DNA of 34,643 nucleotides from CAYTCZ01 sp964436315 (GTDB taxonomy: Bacteria; Actinomycetota; Thermoleophilia; Gaiellales; Gaiellaceae). Below, piece after piece: positions 7,604 through 15,535 of this stretch; within the stretch, counting starts at the first letter, position 1, and each line of letters starts with the position of its first letter. The translations under genes were made by a program, and so were the position numbers. The notes under the pieces were generated by a model. That model searched no databases and was not told the DNA's origin. It saw nothing but the letters and a program-made list of their open reading frames with translations. The stretch spans positions 1 through 34,643 of the forward strand of contig CAYTCZ010000029.1 in NCBI GenBank assembly GCA_964436315.1. The letters run 5' to 3'.

Positions 7604-9356
7604 CCTCATGTGCGGCGAGGTGCGTCCGGCGCACGTCGGGGAAGAACACGTGTTGTCCGGCTGGGTCGACACGAGACGGGACCACGGCGGACTCGTCTTT
7701 ATCGATCTGCGTGACAGAACCGGGACGTGCCAGCTTGTCGTGAACCCGGAACGCGCTCCCGAGGCAGCCGGGGTGGCTCACTCGTTACGCAACGAGTTCG
7801 TTGTGCGCGCGGTGGGCGAGGTGGTGCGACGGCATTACGAAGCGGTCAATCCGAGCATCGCCACCGGCGAAGTCGAGCTTCAGGTGGATGAGCTTTCGAT
7901 CGTCTCTCGCTCGACACCATTGCCGTTCCAGCTTGACGAGGAGGGTGTCGACGAAACTCTCCGGATCCGCTATCGCTGGCTCGATCTTCGCCGACCGAAG
8001 ATGCAGCGAAACATCGCACTGCGAGCGCGGCTCGTGGCCACGATTCGACAGGTCATGGAGAGCGACGGTTTTCTCGACATTCAGACGCCGGTTCTCTTCA
8101 AGCCCACGCCAGAGGGAGCGCGCGATTTCATCGTGCCGAGCAGACTGCAGCAGGGGCTCTTCTTTGCGTTGCCGCAATCCCCCCAGATCCTGAAACAGCT
8201 GCTGATCATCGCGGGGTTCGACCGCTACTACCAGATCGCAATCTGCTTCCGCGATGAAGACGTTCGTGCCGATCGGGTGCAGGAGATCACGCAGCTCGAC
8301 CTGGAAATGGCGTTTCCAGACCAGGAGTACCTGTTCGGGCTGATGGAGCGGATGATCCAGGAGGTGTGGAAGGCGTGTCTGGGGGTGGCACTCGAAGTGC
8401 CTTTCCGACGCGAGACCTATGACGACGTCATGTTGCGCTACGGGACCGACAAGCCCGACCTGCGCTTTGGCCTCGAGATCGAAGACGCGACCGCAGTAAC
8501 GCGAGAGAGCTCCTTCAAGGTGTTTTCCGCCGCACCGTGCGTTCGCCATCTCACGGTTCCCCGACCCTTCTCTCGGGCGGAGCTCGCCGAACTTGAAGAG
8601 ATCGCCAAGGAGTGGGGGGCAAAAGGGCTCGCCTATCTCGTCTTCGACGAGGGGGGAGAGGTGCGGTCACCGATCGCGAAGTTCCTCTCGGAGAAGGAGT
8701 TGGCTGAGTTCTCCGCCGAGCCCGGATCAACGGTTCTCTTTGGTGCCGGTGAGCCCGAGCTCGTGGCTCGCGTGCTTGGCGCGCTCCGGCTTCATCTTGG
8801 GGCCCAACTCGACCTTATCGACCAGGACGCATGGGAGTTCCTTTGGGTCACTGACTTTCCGCTCCTCGCATGGAACTCGGATGAGGAACGATGGGTAGCG
8901 CGACATCATCCGTTCACCCGCCCGGCACCCGATTCCGAGGCGATCATCGAGAGCGAGCCCGGCGGCGCCAAAGCCATGGCCTACGACCTGGTTGGGAACG
9001 GTCAGGAACTCGGAGGCGGTTCCTTCCGAATCCACGAACAAGAACTACAAGAGCGCGTCTTCAGCCTTCTTCAACTCACGTCCGAGGAGCAGCGGGCGAA
9101 GTTCGGATTTTTGCTCGATGCCCTCGCCATGGGCGCGCCGCCCCATGGCGGGATTGCCTTCGGGATCGACCGGATGATGATGGTTCTCGCGCGCGAGCCT
9201 AATCTCAGGGACGTGATCGCGTTTCCGAAGAACCAGGCCGGCGTCGATCCGATGAGCGGAGCGCCGTCAGCGGTAACGGAGGAGCAGTTCGAGGAGCTCG
9301 GCATCATGCTCCGGCCCGGCGTCGGTGACGACGAGGCTTCCACACCTCAGACGTAG
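7593..9356 (+). CDS. aspS: Aspartate-tRNA ligase
   Basis: A class II synthetase of 587 residues with the bacterial-type layout: N-terminal OB-fold anticodon domain (GWVDTRRDHGGLVFIDLRDR), catalytic core with motif 2 around ICFRDEDVRADRVQEITQLD, the bacterial GAD insertion, and motif 3 in GGIAFGIDRMMMVLAREP. It charges tRNA-Asp; whether it also mischarges tRNA-Asn depends on GatCAB elsewhere in the genome. The TTG at 7593 is preferred because M-W-R-D-L-M-C-G-E lines up with the usual M-x-R-T-H-x-C-G-E start, and GAGGAGG lies 12 nt upstream. An ATG at 7608 in the same frame is the alternative and would lose five residues. A perfect hairpin follows the stop. Confidence 0.96.
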   Translation: MWRDLMCGEVRPAHVGEEHVLSGWVDTRRDHGGLVFIDLRDRTGTCQLVVNPERAPEAAGVAHSLRNEFVVRAVGEVVRRHYEAVNPSIATGEVELQVDELSIVSRSTPLPFQLDEEGVDETLRIRYRWLDLRRPKMQRNIALRARLVATIRQVMESDGFLDIQTPVLFKPTPEGARDFIVPSRLQQGLFFALPQSPQILKQLLIIAGFDRYYQIAICFRDEDVRADRVQEITQLDLEMAFPDQEYLFGLMERMIQEVWKACLGVALEVPFRRETYDDVMLRYGTDKPDLRFGLEIEDATAVTRESSFKVFSAAPCVRHLTVPRPFSRAELAELEEIAKEWGAKGLAYLVFDEGGEVRSPIAKFLSEKELAEFSAEPGSTVLFGAGEPELVARVLGALRLHLGAQLDLIDQDAWEFLWVTDFPLLAWNSDEERWVARHHPFTRPAPDSEAIIESEPGGAKAMAYDLVGNGQELGGGSFRIHEQELQERVFSLLQLTSEEQRAKFGFLLDALAMGAPPHGGIAFGIDRMMMVLAREPNLRDVIAFPKNQAGVDPMSGAPSAVTEEQFEELGIMLRPGVGDDEASTPQT

Positions 9357-9417
9357 AACGGCTCGAGCCCAACGTGGCATCGCCGAACCCAAGTCGTACG
9401 CGGGTGAGCAGATCACG

Positions 9418-9443
9418 AACTCCCCACCCGTGGGTGGGGAGTT
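9418..9443 (+). terminator. Perfect 12-bp hairpin downstream of aspS
   Basis: The arms 9418-9429 (AACTCCCCACCC) and 9432-9443 are exact reverse complements around GT, so at least 11 pairs can form. It starts 62 nt after the aspS stop. Only a weak T tract follows, so termination would depend mainly on the stem. Confidence 0.5.
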
Positions 9444-9605
9444 GGATTCCACCCGCCACCCAGAGGAAGCGTACGCCGGAGCTCGTCACGAGAGACGGTC
9501 ACATTGTGTCGTTGCGAGCGACGCGGCGAACCAATTTCGTCACGAGGTGACTGCCCCGCGCGGGCCGATTGCGGGCAGAGGGCCGACAACTCCGTCGTCG
9601 CGCGC
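9444..9605. other. Gene-free stretch with short repeats
   Basis: No coding potential or tRNA is visible. The 10-mer TCGTCACGAG occurs at 9483-9492 and 9537-9546, each copy centred on a small dyad; the second is followed by GTGAC, forming GTCAC-gag-GTGAC. A CTGCCC...GGGCAG dyad lies near 9551-9579. These may be regulator sites or RNA hairpins upstream of the 9617-9806 RNA. Confidence 0.3.
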
Positions 9606-9611
9606 TACAGT
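9606..9611 (+). promoter_or_regulatory. -10 element for the candidate structured RNA
   Basis: TACAGT with expected transcription start near 9617-9618. No convincing -35 is visible. A TATGTA at 9650-9655 could instead start a shorter RNA near 9661. Confidence 0.3.
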
Positions 9612-9616
9612 GCGAA

Positions 9617-9806
9617 CATGCTCGACGACGCACGTGTCTCTGCGTGCATATGTAGAACCAACACTACGAATGAGGGAGCCTGCGTCCGGCAAGGGAGTTA
9701 GAAAGCTCGCGAAACCGGCAGGGCACCCACCTGGCTTGCCAGGTTCCTCACGCGCAGCGACATCGGCGAAGTGGAGTCAAAGAGACTCGGCCTTCGGGCC
9801 GAGTCT
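9617..9806 (+). ncRNA. ssrS: Candidate 6S-like regulatory RNA
   Basis: About 190 nt without coding potential, between aspS and mnmA. The fold reads as a rod: GTCTCT 9636-9641 can pair with AGAGAC 9781-9786, CACTACG 9662-9668 with CGAAGTG 9767-9773 (one mismatch), and TGAGG 9671-9675 with CCTCA 9746-9750. Inside are a terminal stem (GCCTG, CCGG and GAGTT at 9678-9699 against AGCTC, CCGG and CAGGGC at 9704-9724) and a small 3'-side hairpin ACCTGG-CTTG-CCAGGT at 9729-9744. A rod with a 3'-side hairpin in the central bubble and a CACC...AGGTTC element is the 6S RNA pattern, and an aspS neighbour is known for one 6S RNA of Bacillus subtilis. The identification is inferred from structure and position, not from a covariance search. 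Confidence 0.45.
9783..9806 (+). terminator. UUCG-tetraloop terminator of the structured RNA
   Basis: AGACTCGGCC and GGCCGAGTCT form a perfect 10-bp stem closed by TTCG, followed by TCTATT. It ends just before the mnmA promoter box, separating the two transcription units. Confidence 0.7.
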
Positions 9807-9811
9807 TCTAT

Positions 9812-9817
9812 TAACGT
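9812..9817 (+). promoter_or_regulatory. -10 element for mnmA
   Basis: TAACGT ends 6 nt before the ATG at 9824 and directly follows the upstream terminator. This supports 9824 as a leaderless start and hence translation of the MnmA N-terminal extension. Confidence 0.45.
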
Positions 9818-9823
9818 AGACCG

Positions 9824-11104
9824 ATGGTCGAAAGCTCGGGCACAGCCACGCAGAACGACGATTTGGCATGGGTTTCCCTCGCAGTCGAGAACCATGTTGT
9901 CGTCGGCGCGCGCGGCGAGGGGCCCGGCGTCTCCGAGCTCTGCGAGGAGGTGAAGGGGCGGACAGCCCTTCAGGCGGCCGCCGCGCCGGGCGAGGACCTT
10001 GCTCTCGATGCCCTCCATGAGGCGCTGGGCCCGTCTCTGTCCGCGCCGCCCGATCCATCCCGCGTCGCTGTCGCTATGAGCGGAGGCGTCGATTCGGCGG
10101 TCGCACTCCTTGCAATGCGCGATCGCGGGTATTCACCGGTCGGGGTAACTCTCCGACTCTGGATCGATCCTGCCGGACCGGATGTCGACCGCGCGTGCTG
10201 TTCGCCCGAGTCGGTGCGTTCGGCGCGACGCACGTGCCACGCTCACGGTTTCCCGCACGCGACTCTCGATCTCCGGACCGAGTTCCGGAATGCCGTCGTT
10301 CAGGCGTTCGTCGCCGGGTACTCAAGGGGCGAGACACCGAATCCATGTACGCGGTGCAACGGAACATTCCGCTTCGATGAATTGCTCGCCTTTGCCGATC
10401 GGGTCGGAGCGGCACGCCTCGCCACGGGACACTACGTGCGTCTCAAAACTCATCGCGATCGGCGACTGCTCGCTCGCGCGACCGACCCAGAGAAAGACCA
10501 GTCCTACATGCTGGCCACCTTGGATCCCGCAGTGCTCGGCGCGCTCGTCTTCCCGCTCGGGGAGCAGACGAAGGCGGAAACGCGAGCGCAGGCCCGCGCT
10601 GCGGGGCTTCCGCAGGCAACGCGCCAAGAGAGCCAAGAGGCGTGCTTCCTGGGAGGCGCCGACTATCGCGACTTCCTCCTTCGGTATGGGGTCGCGGATC
10701 AGTCGGGGCCAATCCTGGATATGGACGGTCGGCCGATCGGGCGGCACGGAGGAGTCTGGAGATTCACGCCCGGGCAGCGAAGAGGGATCGGCGTCTCGAG
10801 CGAGCAGCCGTTGTACGCGCTCGAGACCGATCCCAATCGAAACGCGCTGGTTGTCGGCCCACGTGACTCGCTGGCCCGGCGCCGCGTCCACGCTGACGAT
10901 GGACGGATGTTCGTGCCCGCCGACCGGGTCGCGACGAAGCTCCGTTATCGGTCTGAGGCTGTGCCTGCTCGCGTCACTGTTTCGACGAGCGGCTTCACGC
11001 TCGATCTGGATGAACCCGCCTACGGCGTGGCCCGAGGACAAACGGCGGTGGTCTACGAGGACGACGCCGTCGTCGGGTCTGGCACGATCACGCACACTTC
11101 CTAA
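9824..11104 (+). CDS. mnmA: tRNA 2-thiouridine(34) synthase MnmA with an IscU-like N-terminal extension
   Basis: A 426-residue enzyme that thiolates U34 of Lys, Glu and Gln tRNAs using ATP. The PP-loop SGGVDS is at 86-91; Cys175 and Cys178 (NPCTRCN) and Cys274 (QEACFLG) are the conserved active-site cysteines, with a CC pair at 125-126. Usual MnmA begins near the PP-loop, but here about 80 residues precede it. Residues 17-69 resemble a shortened IscU/NifU N-terminal scaffold: a strand with a VENHVVVGARGEG turn, then SELCEEVKGRTALQAA, then LALDALHEALG, which matches the scaffold's last helix. The scaffold's ligand cysteines are missing. The ATG 6 nt after TAACGT supports translation of the extension. 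MnmA function is certain; the extension's origin is inferred. Confidence 0.93.
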   Translation: MVESSGTATQNDDLAWVSLAVENHVVVGARGEGPGVSELCEEVKGRTALQAAAAPGEDLALDALHEALGPSLSAPPDPSRVAVAMSGGVDSAVALLAMRDRGYSPVGVTLRLWIDPAGPDVDRACCSPESVRSARRTCHAHGFPHATLDLRTEFRNAVVQAFVAGYSRGETPNPCTRCNGTFRFDELLAFADRVGAARLATGHYVRLKTHRDRRLLARATDPEKDQSYMLATLDPAVLGALVFPLGEQTKAETRAQARAAGLPQATRQESQEACFLGGADYRDFLLRYGVADQSGPILDMDGRPIGRHGGVWRFTPGQRRGIGVSSEQPLYALETDPNRNALVVGPRDSLARRRVHADDGRMFVPADRVATKLRYRSEAVPARVTVSTSGFTLDLDEPAYGVARGQTAVVYEDDAVVGSGTITHTS

Positions 11105-11123
11105 CCAGTCGCGGTCCGCCGGA

Positions 11124-11129
11124 TATGAT
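11124..11129 (+). promoter_or_regulatory. -10 element for the DUF948-like gene
   Basis: TATGAT ends 7 nt before the ATG at 11137, favouring that start over an in-frame ATG at 11125, which would lie inside the promoter box. Confidence 0.5.
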
Positions 11130-11136
11130 CGGACCC

Positions 11137-11673
11137 ATGCCGCTGGCCAGTTTCGAGGCACTCGACGGGCTTTACGTCGTGTTGAGCGTCTTCCTGCTGG
11201 TCTTGGCGGTGGGGCTTGTCGTCGTCTTGTATCGGCTCGCGCAGACACTGAACGAGTTGACCTCGCTTCAGGCCCAGCTTCAAAAGGAGCTGCTGCCAGT
11301 GGTCGGGAAGGTCGGTGGCACGCTGGATCGCGTCAATCTGCAACTCGACAAGGTCGACCTAGTGACGGATAGCGCAGTCGACGTCGCGGACAACGTCGAC
11401 ACGACGGTCCGCGCAATCACGATCGCGATCACGAAGCCGGTCAAAGTGGTGTCCGGAATCGCGACGGGGATCGCCCACAGCCTGTCGTCCCTCCGTACTC
11501 GACAAGGCGTGGGCGATTCCGTTGAGGTCGGCCGACAGGCGGCACGGCAACGGATCGAGGATCTCGACCGCGAACTCGAAATCCGCAGGCCGGTGGCCCG
11601 CAGCGAGTCCGCCCGCCCGGAGACGGCCGCGACCGCGACCGTGGAGCCGGATTCGGCGGAGCTCGAACGCTGA
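11137..11673 (+). CDS. DUF948-like membrane-anchored coiled-coil protein
   Basis: A 178-residue protein with one N-terminal membrane helix (roughly residues 10-33, LYVVLSVFLLVLAVGLVVVL) followed by heptad-like helices rich in Leu, Val and Asp (LQKELLPVVGKVGGTLDRVN, DSAVDVADNVDTTVRAI). This is the layout of DUF948 proteins, whose function is not established. A glycine-containing stretch and a disordered Arg/Ala/Thr-rich tail end the protein. It sits between mnmA and alaS with its own TATGAT box. The start at 11137 was chosen from the promoter spacing. I infer an envelope-associated structural role; no enzyme motif is visible. Confidence 0.75.
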   Translation: MPLASFEALDGLYVVLSVFLLVLAVGLVVVLYRLAQTLNELTSLQAQLQKELLPVVGKVGGTLDRVNLQLDKVDLVTDSAVDVADNVDTTVRAITIAITKPVKVVSGIATGIAHSLSSLRTRQGVGDSVEVGRQAARQRIEDLDRELEIRRPVARSESARPETAATATVEPDSAELER

Positions 11674-11754
11674 TCTGTAGCCCGCCACGGCCGGTCGGCA
11701 AGCCTCAGGCACCTCGACGACGCCCGGGAAAAAACTAGCCACCGTACGTCGCCG

Positions 11755-11760
11755 TAGAAT
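11755..11760 (+). promoter_or_regulatory. -10 element for alaS
   Basis: TAGAAT ends 7 nt before the ATG at 11768. This favours 11768 over the in-frame GTG at 11762. Confidence 0.5.
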
Positions 11761-11767
11761 CGTGGAT

Positions 11768-14326
11768 ATGCGTTCCTCCGCAGAGCTTCGCGAGGCATTT
11801 CTTGCGTTCTTCGAATCGAAATCGCATGTCCGACGCCCCTCGGGCTCTCTCGTGCCGGCGGAGTTCGATCCGTCCGTACTCCTGACGACAGCCGGAATGC
11901 AGCCGCTCAAGCCCTACTTCCTCGGCCTGGAGGAGCCGCCGGCACGGCGGCTCACCACGGTTCAGAAGTGCTTTCGGACGACGGACATCGATTCCGTCGG
12001 AATGACGCCCCGGCACCTGACCTTCTTCGAGATGCTGGGGAATTTCTCGATCGGCGACTACTTCAAGGAGGAAGCGATCGCGTTCGCATGGGAGTTCTGC
12101 ACGGTGCACATGGGCCTTCCGGAAGAGTCTCTTTGGATCACGGTCTTCGCGGGTGACCCGGAACTCGGGCTCGGAAGGGACGAGGTGGCAGTCGGCGGAT
12201 GGGAGAAGGTTGGAATCCCACCCGAGCGCATCATCGATCTGCCGCGTTCCGAGAACTTCTGGCAGGCAGGACCAACCGGGCCGAGCGGCCCATGCTCGGA
12301 GATCTACTTCGATCACGGGCCTGAACGCGGCTGCAACCGGCCGGATTGTGCCCCGGGTTGTGAGTGCGATCGATTTCTCGAGTTCTGGAACCTCGTGTTC
12401 ATGGAGTTCGATCTGCGCCAGGACGGAACACTGACTCCTCTCCCGGCACAGAACATCGACACGGGTCTCGGAGTTGAGCGCGGAGCGTCGATCCTTCAGG
12501 GTGTCGACTCTGTGTACGAGAGCGATGGATTCAGGACCGTCATCGACTGGGTTCAGCAGGAGACCGGCACCCGCTACGGCGAGTCGGAGGAAGTAACAAA
12601 GGCCCATCGAGTACTCGCCGATCACGGCCGCGGGATGACGTTTCTCGTCGGGGACGGAGTCACGCCGGCGAACGAGGGTCGTGGTTACATTCTCAGACGC
12701 ATCATCCGGCGCGCAATTCAGCACGGGAGCAGGATCGGTCTTGAGTCGCCGTTCCTGGAGCGGCTTGCGGGTGTTGTCACCGAGCACATGGGGGACGTGT
12801 ATCCGGAGCTTCCAGAGAACCGGGCGGAGGTCGCCCGGGTCCTCTCCCTCGAGGAAGAGCGATTCGCTCGGACCCTCGCTACCGGGATGGAGCTCTTCGA
12901 ACAGGTCGCCTCGGAGACGGCCATCTCTGGTGCGGATGCTTTCAAGCTCCATGACACCTACGGATTCCCCCTCGAGATCACCCGCGAACTTGCCGAGGAA
13001 CGAGGACTGCCAGTCGATGAGGATGAGTTTCACCGCCTCATGGGGGAACAGCGCGAACGTTCGCGGGCAGCGGCCGAGTCAGGTGCAGGCGCAGACAGAG
13101 CGGCCGCGTTTTCCCACTCTGCCGAGTTCGAGACCGAGTTCGTCGGCTACGAGAAGACCGATGTGCTGACACAGCTCGGAGCGGTTGAAGATCTCGACCA
13201 CGGAGTCTTTCTCGGCAAGCTGCGTGAGTCGCCTTTCTACGTCGAGGGTGGCGGACAGGTCACCGACACCGGCTGGATCGAGAAAGCGGACGGTGCGCAG
13301 GCCGGGCTAGTCGCCGCGCACCGGTTCGGAGGCGACCAGGCGCTTCTCTTCCAGGGTGACGGCTTCGCTGCGGGTGATCGAGTCCGCGCCGTCGTCGCCT
13401 GGAAGGTCCGGTTTTCGACCATGGCAAACCACACAGCCACGCACCTTCTCCATCAGGCCCTTCGCGACGTCCTTGGCTTCCACGTCAACCAGGCGGGCTC
13501 CGCAGTGCGTCCCGACAAGCTCCGATTCGACTTTACGCACCCACAGGCACTGACGTCCGAGGAGCGCGTACGGGTCGAAGAGATCGTGAACGAGAAGATT
13601 TTCGAGAGTTTGCCCGTGCGCGCCTTTCTTACCCCAATCGATGAGGCGCGGAAGCTCGGGGCCACGATGCTCTTTGGCGAGAAATACGGCGACATCGTGC
13701 GCGTGGTGGAGATCCCTGGCTTCTCGACCGAGCTTTGCGGGGGAACCCACGTCCGCTCAACGGCCGAAGTCGGCCCCTTCGTCATCCTGTCCGAAGGGTC
13801 GGTCGGCTCGGGCGTGCGGCGGATCGAAGCTGTCACGGCCGGCGAGGCCTATGCCCTGCTTCGAGCCCAAGCGCACGAGGCTGACGAGCTACGCAGCGAA
13901 CTGAAGGAAGCTCGGAAACAGGCGAAGAAAAAGGCCGTCGGACCCGCTTCGCAAGACGATCTCGCGAGCGGGCTTCTCGCGGATTCCAAGGATGCAAACG
14001 GAATCCGCGTCGTAACGGGCCAAGCAGGCGAGATGGACGCCGACGCATTGCTTGACCTGTCCGATCGCCTCAAGCAGAAGGCTGCACCGGCGGCGGTTGT
14101 CCTCGGCGCGACGACCGACGGAAGCGTGCACTTGGTTGCGAACTTCGATCCGGAGGTCAACGAGCGAGGTGCTGACGCCTCGAAGATCGTCAAACAGGCC
14201 GCTGCGATGGTCGGTGGAGGCGGTGGCGGGCGCCCGACAATGGCGCGCGCGGGAGGGAAGGACCCCTCCAAACTCGGCGACGCGCTGGCAACGGCGGAGC
14301 GCGTTCTGCTCGACACGCTGTCTTGA
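11768..14326 (+). CDS. alaS: Alanine-tRNA ligase
   Basis: A full-length synthetase of 852 residues: class II catalytic domain (LTTAGMQPLKPYFLG, GNFSIGDYFKEEAIAFAWEF), tRNA-recognition helices, editing domain with the zinc motif HTATHLLHQAL and the distal ELCGGTHVRSTAEVGPF, and a C-terminal DHHA1 domain ending in a Gly-rich GGGGGGRPTMARAGG loop. It charges tRNA-Ala and clears mischarged Ser and Gly. The ATG at 11768 lies 7 nt after a TAGAAT box with no Shine-Dalgarno sequence. The next gene is convergent, so alaS closes this transcription unit. Nothing about the protein is unusual. Confidence 0.97.
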   Translation: MRSSAELREAFLAFFESKSHVRRPSGSLVPAEFDPSVLLTTAGMQPLKPYFLGLEEPPARRLTTVQKCFRTTDIDSVGMTPRHLTFFEMLGNFSIGDYFKEEAIAFAWEFCTVHMGLPEESLWITVFAGDPELGLGRDEVAVGGWEKVGIPPERIIDLPRSENFWQAGPTGPSGPCSEIYFDHGPERGCNRPDCAPGCECDRFLEFWNLVFMEFDLRQDGTLTPLPAQNIDTGLGVERGASILQGVDSVYESDGFRTVIDWVQQETGTRYGESEEVTKAHRVLADHGRGMTFLVGDGVTPANEGRGYILRRIIRRAIQHGSRIGLESPFLERLAGVVTEHMGDVYPELPENRAEVARVLSLEEERFARTLATGMELFEQVASETAISGADAFKLHDTYGFPLEITRELAEERGLPVDEDEFHRLMGEQRERSRAAAESGAGADRAAAFSHSAEFETEFVGYEKTDVLTQLGAVEDLDHGVFLGKLRESPFYVEGGGQVTDTGWIEKADGAQAGLVAAHRFGGDQALLFQGDGFAAGDRVRAVVAWKVRFSTMANHTATHLLHQALRDVLGFHVNQAGSAVRPDKLRFDFTHPQALTSEERVRVEEIVNEKIFESLPVRAFLTPIDEARKLGATMLFGEKYGDIVRVVEIPGFSTELCGGTHVRSTAEVGPFVILSEGSVGSGVRRIEAVTAGEAYALLRAQAHEADELRSELKEARKQAKKKAVGPASQDDLASGLLADSKDANGIRVVTGQAGEMDADALLDLSDRLKQKAAPAAVVLGATTDGSVHLVANFDPEVNERGADASKIVKQAAAMVGGGGGGRPTMARAGGKDPSKLGDALATAERVLLDTLS

Positions 14327-14383
14327 CGTCGCGTCGCTGCGAGGCTCGGTGCCATGCCCGGGTTTCACGCCAAGGCGCCTGAT

Positions 14384-15370
14384 TCACAGGCCAGAGTGCC
14401 ATTCGCAATTGGAGAGCGTGTCGGAGTCTGGGCCGCCTCGGCACCAGTCGAACTCGTCGCCGCCGTCCAATCCGTCGCTCCCCCGGCCGCCGAAAAGTCG
14501 GTCGCGACCGCGACCGCCGTAGATCGCGTCGTCGCCGTCTCCGCCCGCCACGAGGTCAGAGCCACGACCGGCGTCGATCACATCGTCTCCGTTTCCACCG
14601 AGAACGATGTCGCTGCCGCCGCCGGCGCAGATCTGATCGTCGCCACCTCGGCCCAGGATTAGGTCACGACCCTCGTCAGCATGAATGACATCGGCGCCTG
14701 GTGTTCCGAGCAGCACGTCCGTAGACGGCGTACCTCGGATGGTCGGGGATGCCTCACAGGGGTCGTCAGCGCTCCCGACCACGGAACCGTCATGAGAGCC
14801 CAGACCGTCGAACGTATCGACTGGAAAGCCATCCCACTGACTCGACGGGTCGAACGGGTCGGAGCCATCAGGATCACCGGTCGACACCGCGGCCTTTCGC
14901 CGGAGTGTCGAGTCTTGAGTGCTCAAGTCTCCTGAGCCCCACGCGAGGCCAGGATCGAAACCGATTTGGCCGATCACATCAACGGCGATCCCTTCGCGAG
15001 TGAGCGCGATCGCATCGTCGCCGTTGAAGAGAAAGTTCGTGGTCGTCTGATCGGCGGCTCCGAGAATCTCGGGATCGGCCGTCGAACGGGCGAGGACGAA
15101 TGTGTCGCCGCCGGCAATTGATCCGGTCAGCGGGATAGTTGCCGTTGGTGTGGAACTTCCGTTCGCAAAGAGCTTGATCGAGTATGTGTCCGTGAGCGTG
15201 ACTGGGCTATCGGTCGGATTGAAGAGCTCGAGAGCCTTGTTGTTGCTCGAACCCTCTACATACTCAGAGAAGAAGAGACTCGACGACGCGGCTGTCACCG
15301 AACCGACGAGGAGAAAGCCGGTCGCCAGCAGGGCGACGATGAGCGAACGTGCGTTCTTGAACGTGGTCAC
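14384..15370 (-). CDS. Secreted lamin-tail-domain protein with RTX-type calcium-binding repeats
   Basis: A 328-residue exported protein. Residues 1-28 form a signal peptide (basic N-region, hydrophobic LIVALLATGFLLVGSVTA, probable cut after TAA). Residues ~30-195 resemble the lamin-tail domain that precedes many extracellular nucleases: NNKALELFNPTDSPVTL, a GGDTFVLA strand, FNGDDAIAL, DVIGQIGFDPG and TFDGLGSH. Residues ~215-315 hold about ten nonapeptide repeats of the GGxGxDxxx type that bind calcium outside the cell. No nuclease or protease domain is present, so an adhesin, matrix or surface role is more likely than catalysis. Four cysteines occur (205, 248, 310, 322). It runs opposite to alaS and ruvX on its own, an accessory gene within a conserved housekeeping order. 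The GTG start has a strong AGGAGG. Confidence 0.85.
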   Translation of the reverse strand: MTTFKNARSLIVALLATGFLLVGSVTAASSSLFFSEYVEGSSNNKALELFNPTDSPVTLTDTYSIKLFANGSSTPTATIPLTGSIAGGDTFVLARSTADPEILGAADQTTTNFLFNGDDAIALTREGIAVDVIGQIGFDPGLAWGSGDLSTQDSTLRRKAAVSTGDPDGSDPFDPSSQWDGFPVDTFDGLGSHDGSVVGSADDPCEASPTIRGTPSTDVLLGTPGADVIHADEGRDLILGRGGDDQICAGGGSDIVLGGNGDDVIDAGRGSDLVAGGDGDDAIYGGRGRDRLFGGRGSDGLDGGDEFDWCRGGPDSDTLSNCEWHSGL

Positions 15371-15375
15371 GGATA

Positions 15376-15381
15376 CCTCCT
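15376..15381 (-). promoter_or_regulatory. Shine-Dalgarno of the RTX-repeat protein gene
   Basis: AGGAGG on the minus strand, 5 nt before the GTG at 15370. It is one of the strongest in the window and contrasts with the leaderless starts of neighbouring first genes. Confidence 0.7.
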
Positions 15382-15520
15382 ACGTGGACATCGCGAAGCG
15401 CGCGCGACCAACCGACCGTAGTCCGCTCACGACTCCAGTTGGCGCGACGTTCCACTTCGTTTCCATTCGCGCGCTCATGTCGGCACTCGATGAGTGGCAT
15501 GGCTCGGTTGAAACGGTGGC

Positions 15521-15526
15521 TACAAT
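15521..15526 (+). promoter_or_regulatory. -10 element for ruvX-mltG-aroE
   Basis: TACAAT, the best match to the TATAAT consensus in the window, ends 9 nt before the GTG at 15536. Confidence 0.5.
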
Positions 15527-15535
15527 CGCCTCCCG

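Noticed and set aside
9418..9443. Palindrome resembling a type I CRISPR repeat
   Set aside because: Only one copy exists, with no spacer periodicity and no cas genes; a terminator hairpin after aspS explains it.
9357..9823. tRNA or tmRNA gene in the aspS-mnmA gap
   Set aside because: No cloverleaf, no T-loop GGTTCGA-type sequence and no CCA end were found; the fold fits a long rod instead.
10182..11372. 396-codon frame overlapping mnmA and the DUF948 gene on the plus strand
   Set aside because: Low-complexity Ser/Arg-rich translation in the wrong frame of mnmA; no homology signature.
11735..13033. 432-codon minus-strand frame inside alaS
   Set aside because: Antisense to a fully conserved synthetase with no motif of its own.
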